Positions 62,606 through 64,000 of a DNA stretch of 64,000 nt are shown in pieces (positions within the stretch are counted from its first letter, which is position 1; the number at the start of each line of letters is the position of its first letter). The translations under genes and the position numbers were made by a program. The stretch is from Shimia ponticola (GTDB lineage: Bacteria; Pseudomonadota; Alphaproteobacteria; Rhodobacterales; Rhodobacteraceae). The stretch lies in assembly GCF_007995215.1 (NCBI RefSeq), contig NZ_VCDK01000003.1, positions 248,001-312,000 of the forward strand, given 5' to 3'. A model generated the notes under the pieces. It was not told the DNA's origin and ran no database searches. It saw nothing but the letters and a program-made list of their open reading frames with translations.

Positions 62606-64000
62606 ATGGCACTTTCTTCAAAGGCGTCGCAGGATCATCCTGCGGCGCCTTTTTCGTCCCGACCGGCCCTATGCGCGCCTGAGCGGCGTCGCCTGATCCT
62701 TATCGCAGCGATCCTCGCCTCTGCGCTTGGCTTCATAGACAGCACGGTCGTGACCATCGCCTTGCCTTCCATGCGCGACAGCCTCTCGGCCTCGCTGCCG
62801 CAGGCGCAGTGGTTTCACAATGCCTACATGCTGTTTCTCGCCGCCCTGATCCTGGCTGGTGGGGCACTTGGCGACCGGTTCGGGTTGGCCCGTATCTTCA
62901 CGCTTGGGATTTCGGTCTTTGTCCTGGCCTCGATTGTCTGCGCGGCGTCGGTGACGCCCCCAATGATGATCGTGGCCCGCGCCCTCCAAGGCATCGGAGC
63001 CGCGCTCATGGTGCCCGGGTCGCTTGCCATCATCAGCCGTGCGTACCCAAAGGAAGACCGCGGGCGGGCCATCGGCATCTGGGCCGGGGCCTCGGCGTTG
63101 ACGACGGCGCTTGGCCCGATCATCGGCGGACTTGCCCTGACCTTTGGCGGAGAAGAGGCATGGCGCGCCATCTTCGCCATCAACCTACCCTTGGGCGCAT
63201 TTGCTGTCTGGCTCCTGTGGCGCGCGGTCGAGGCCGACCCGACCAAGGCGCAGACGCGCGTCGATCTGCCGGGGATTGTCTTGGCCACAGCGTCGCTTGG
63301 CCTTTTGGCCTATGGGCTAACACGGTTGCAAGAAGGGCATGACGGAACCTTGCCGCTTTTCACTGGTGCGGCGACATTCCTGGCTTTCCTCTGGGTCGAA
63401 GCGCGTAGCAATCAGCCGATGATGCCACTTTCACTCTTTGCCATTCCGGCCTTCTCGGCGGCCAATGCAGCGACCTTTCTGCTCTATGCCGCTTTGTCGA
63501 TCCTGTTCTTCTTCTTGCCAATGACGTTGATCACCGCATGGGACGTGACACCGATTGAAGCCTCGGCGGCCTTTGCGCCACTGTCTGTCTTCATGTCGCT
63601 GCTTTCAGGTCGCGTCGGACGTCTGGCCGACCGCATCGGTCCCGGGCCTCTGATTGCAACGGGCGCTGCCATCGTTGCGGGCTCTTACGCAGCTGTCGCG
63701 TTTGTTACACCGGCACAAAACTATTGGGGCGGTGTCTTTCCGGCCATGTGTTTCGCAGGTCTGGGAATGGCTTTTGTCGTGGCGCCCCTATCAACCGCAG
63801 TGATGACCAGCATCGATGATGCGCAAAGCGGCGTGGCCTCTGGCGTCAACAACGCTGTCAGCCGTATGGCGGGTTTGGTCGGGGTTGCAGCTGCGGGTGC
63901 CATCATCACAGGCTTTTACCTCGGCGCTGGCGGCACGCTCAGCTTTGGCGCGGATTACGCGGATCCACTTCACATCTCTGCCATGACGCGCGCGTTTCAG
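62606..64000 (+). CDS. MFS efflux transporter, DHA2 type (3' end beyond window)
   Basis: An MFS protein of the 14-helix DHA2 drug-resistance type, 465 residues visible and open to the right edge. Helix 1 carries ASALGFIDSTVVTIALPSMR, the DHA2 motif D region; motif A reads GALGDRFGLARIFTLGI; helix 4-5 has RALQGIGAALMVPGSLAIIS and helix 5 carries TTALGPIIGG. No ATG, GTG or TTG lies between the hairpin at 62620-62652 and the first helix, so the start is ATG 62606. That puts the terminator-like hairpin in codons 5-16. There is no clear ribosome binding site. Confidence 0.87.
   Translation, partial: MALSSKASQDHPAAPFSSRPALCAPERRRLILIAAILASALGFIDSTVVTIALPSMRDSLSASLPQAQWFHNAYMLFLAALILAGGALGDRFGLARIFTLGISVFVLASIVCAASVTPPMMIVARALQGIGAALMVPGSLAIISRAYPKEDRGRAIGIWAGASALTTALGPIIGGLALTFGGEEAWRAIFAINLPLGAFAVWLLWRAVEADPTKAQTRVDLPGIVLATASLGLLAYGLTRLQEGHDGTLPLFTGAATFLAFLWVEARSNQPMMPLSLFAIPAFSAANAATFLLYAALSILFFFLPMTLITAWDVTPIEASAAFAPLSVFMSLLSGRVGRLADRIGPGPLIATGAAIVAGSYAAVAFVTPAQNYWGGVFPAMCFAGLGMAFVVAPLSTAVMTSIDDAQSGVASGVNNAVSRMAGLVGVAAAGAIITGFYLGAGGTLSFGADYADPLHISAMTRAFQ
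62620..62655 (+). terminator. hairpin after the bactofilin gene, inside the MFS start
   Basis: AAAGGCGTCGCAGG pairs with CCTGCGGCGCCTTT (14 bp, one G-T pair) around ATCAT, with five T in the right arm and tail. It begins 24 bases after the bactofilin stop. It is also within the first codons of the MFS gene, so it may attenuate that gene. Confidence 0.75.

Noticed and set aside
1-64000. tRNA or rRNA genes, CRISPR arrays, insertion sequences, integrases and attachment sites
   Set aside because: I looked for T-loop and cloverleaf patterns, regularly spaced repeats, transposase motifs and tRNA-end duplications and saw none.

Overview
The window is a continuous stretch of high-GC chromosome from an alphaproteobacterium, almost certainly a member of the Rhodobacterales (Roseobacter/Rhodobacter group). 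The evidence is the gene order trpG-trpD-trpC-moaC-moeA-lexA-comEC-gltX-gltA, LexA boxes of the alphaproteobacterial type (GAAC-N7-GAAC), a holin/GH108 endolysin pair of the gene-transfer-agent (GTA) type, a fused indolepyruvate ferredoxin oxidoreductase, the bolA-grxD pair, and the zapA-tkt-gap-gap block. I saw no rRNA, tRNA, CRISPR array, insertion sequence or integrase. Coding density is high, and most of the unusual content lies in intergenic sequence and small genes.

Layout. 1-2381 (minus): a GT2 glycosyltransferase cut by the left edge, a GtrA-like membrane protein and a divergent polysaccharide deacetylase. 2539-8237 (plus): tryptophan genes trpG, trpD and trpC with ung placed between trpD and trpC, then moaC, moeA and lexA behind its own SOS promoter. 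8255-10363 (minus): comEC. 10465-13283 (plus): gltX and gltA. 13425-21273 (minus): a PaaG-like hydratase, ccmH, ccmF, the GTA-type holin and endolysin, ccmE, argC, murI and an acyltransferase. 21345-24746 (minus): indolepyruvate ferredoxin oxidoreductase. 24900-29233 (plus): a VtlR/LsrB-like LysR regulator, a probable AbcR-like small RNA, purL, bolA, a small membrane protein and grxD. 29325-30276 (minus): zapA and a coiled-coil partner.

30492-35505 (plus) is a central-carbon block: tkt, two GAPDH genes with a 47-residue ORF between them, and a DUF1127 gene. LacI-type operator-like sequences built on TTAGCG recur in its intergenic regions. 35581-37569 (minus): coaD, a CBS-pair protein and a LysR regulator. 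37667-44483 is the valine catabolic set (mmsA, isobutyryl-CoA dehydrogenase, 3-hydroxyisobutyryl-CoA hydrolase, mmsB), split by a two-gene surface-glycan insertion (GT4 glycosyltransferase and TupA-like protein). 44496-44893 holds two very small candidate genes. 44958-58225 (minus): uvrA with an SOS box, an MFS transporter, a PRMT-like methyltransferase, lpdA behind a 33-bp palindrome, a DUF924 protein, another MFS transporter, queA and a very large AsmA/YhdP-like protein. 58335-64000: bcp, a DUF455 protein, a dienelactone hydrolase (minus), an M23 peptidase overlapping a bactofilin gene, and an MFS efflux gene cut by the right edge.

The points most worth following are the small RNA beside the VtlR-like regulator, the GTA lysis genes embedded in the cytochrome c maturation genes, the shared operator family across the GAPDH region, the 33-bp palindrome before lpdA, and several structured leaders or hairpins. 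I did not find a wholly new multi-gene system; most genes belong to known families.
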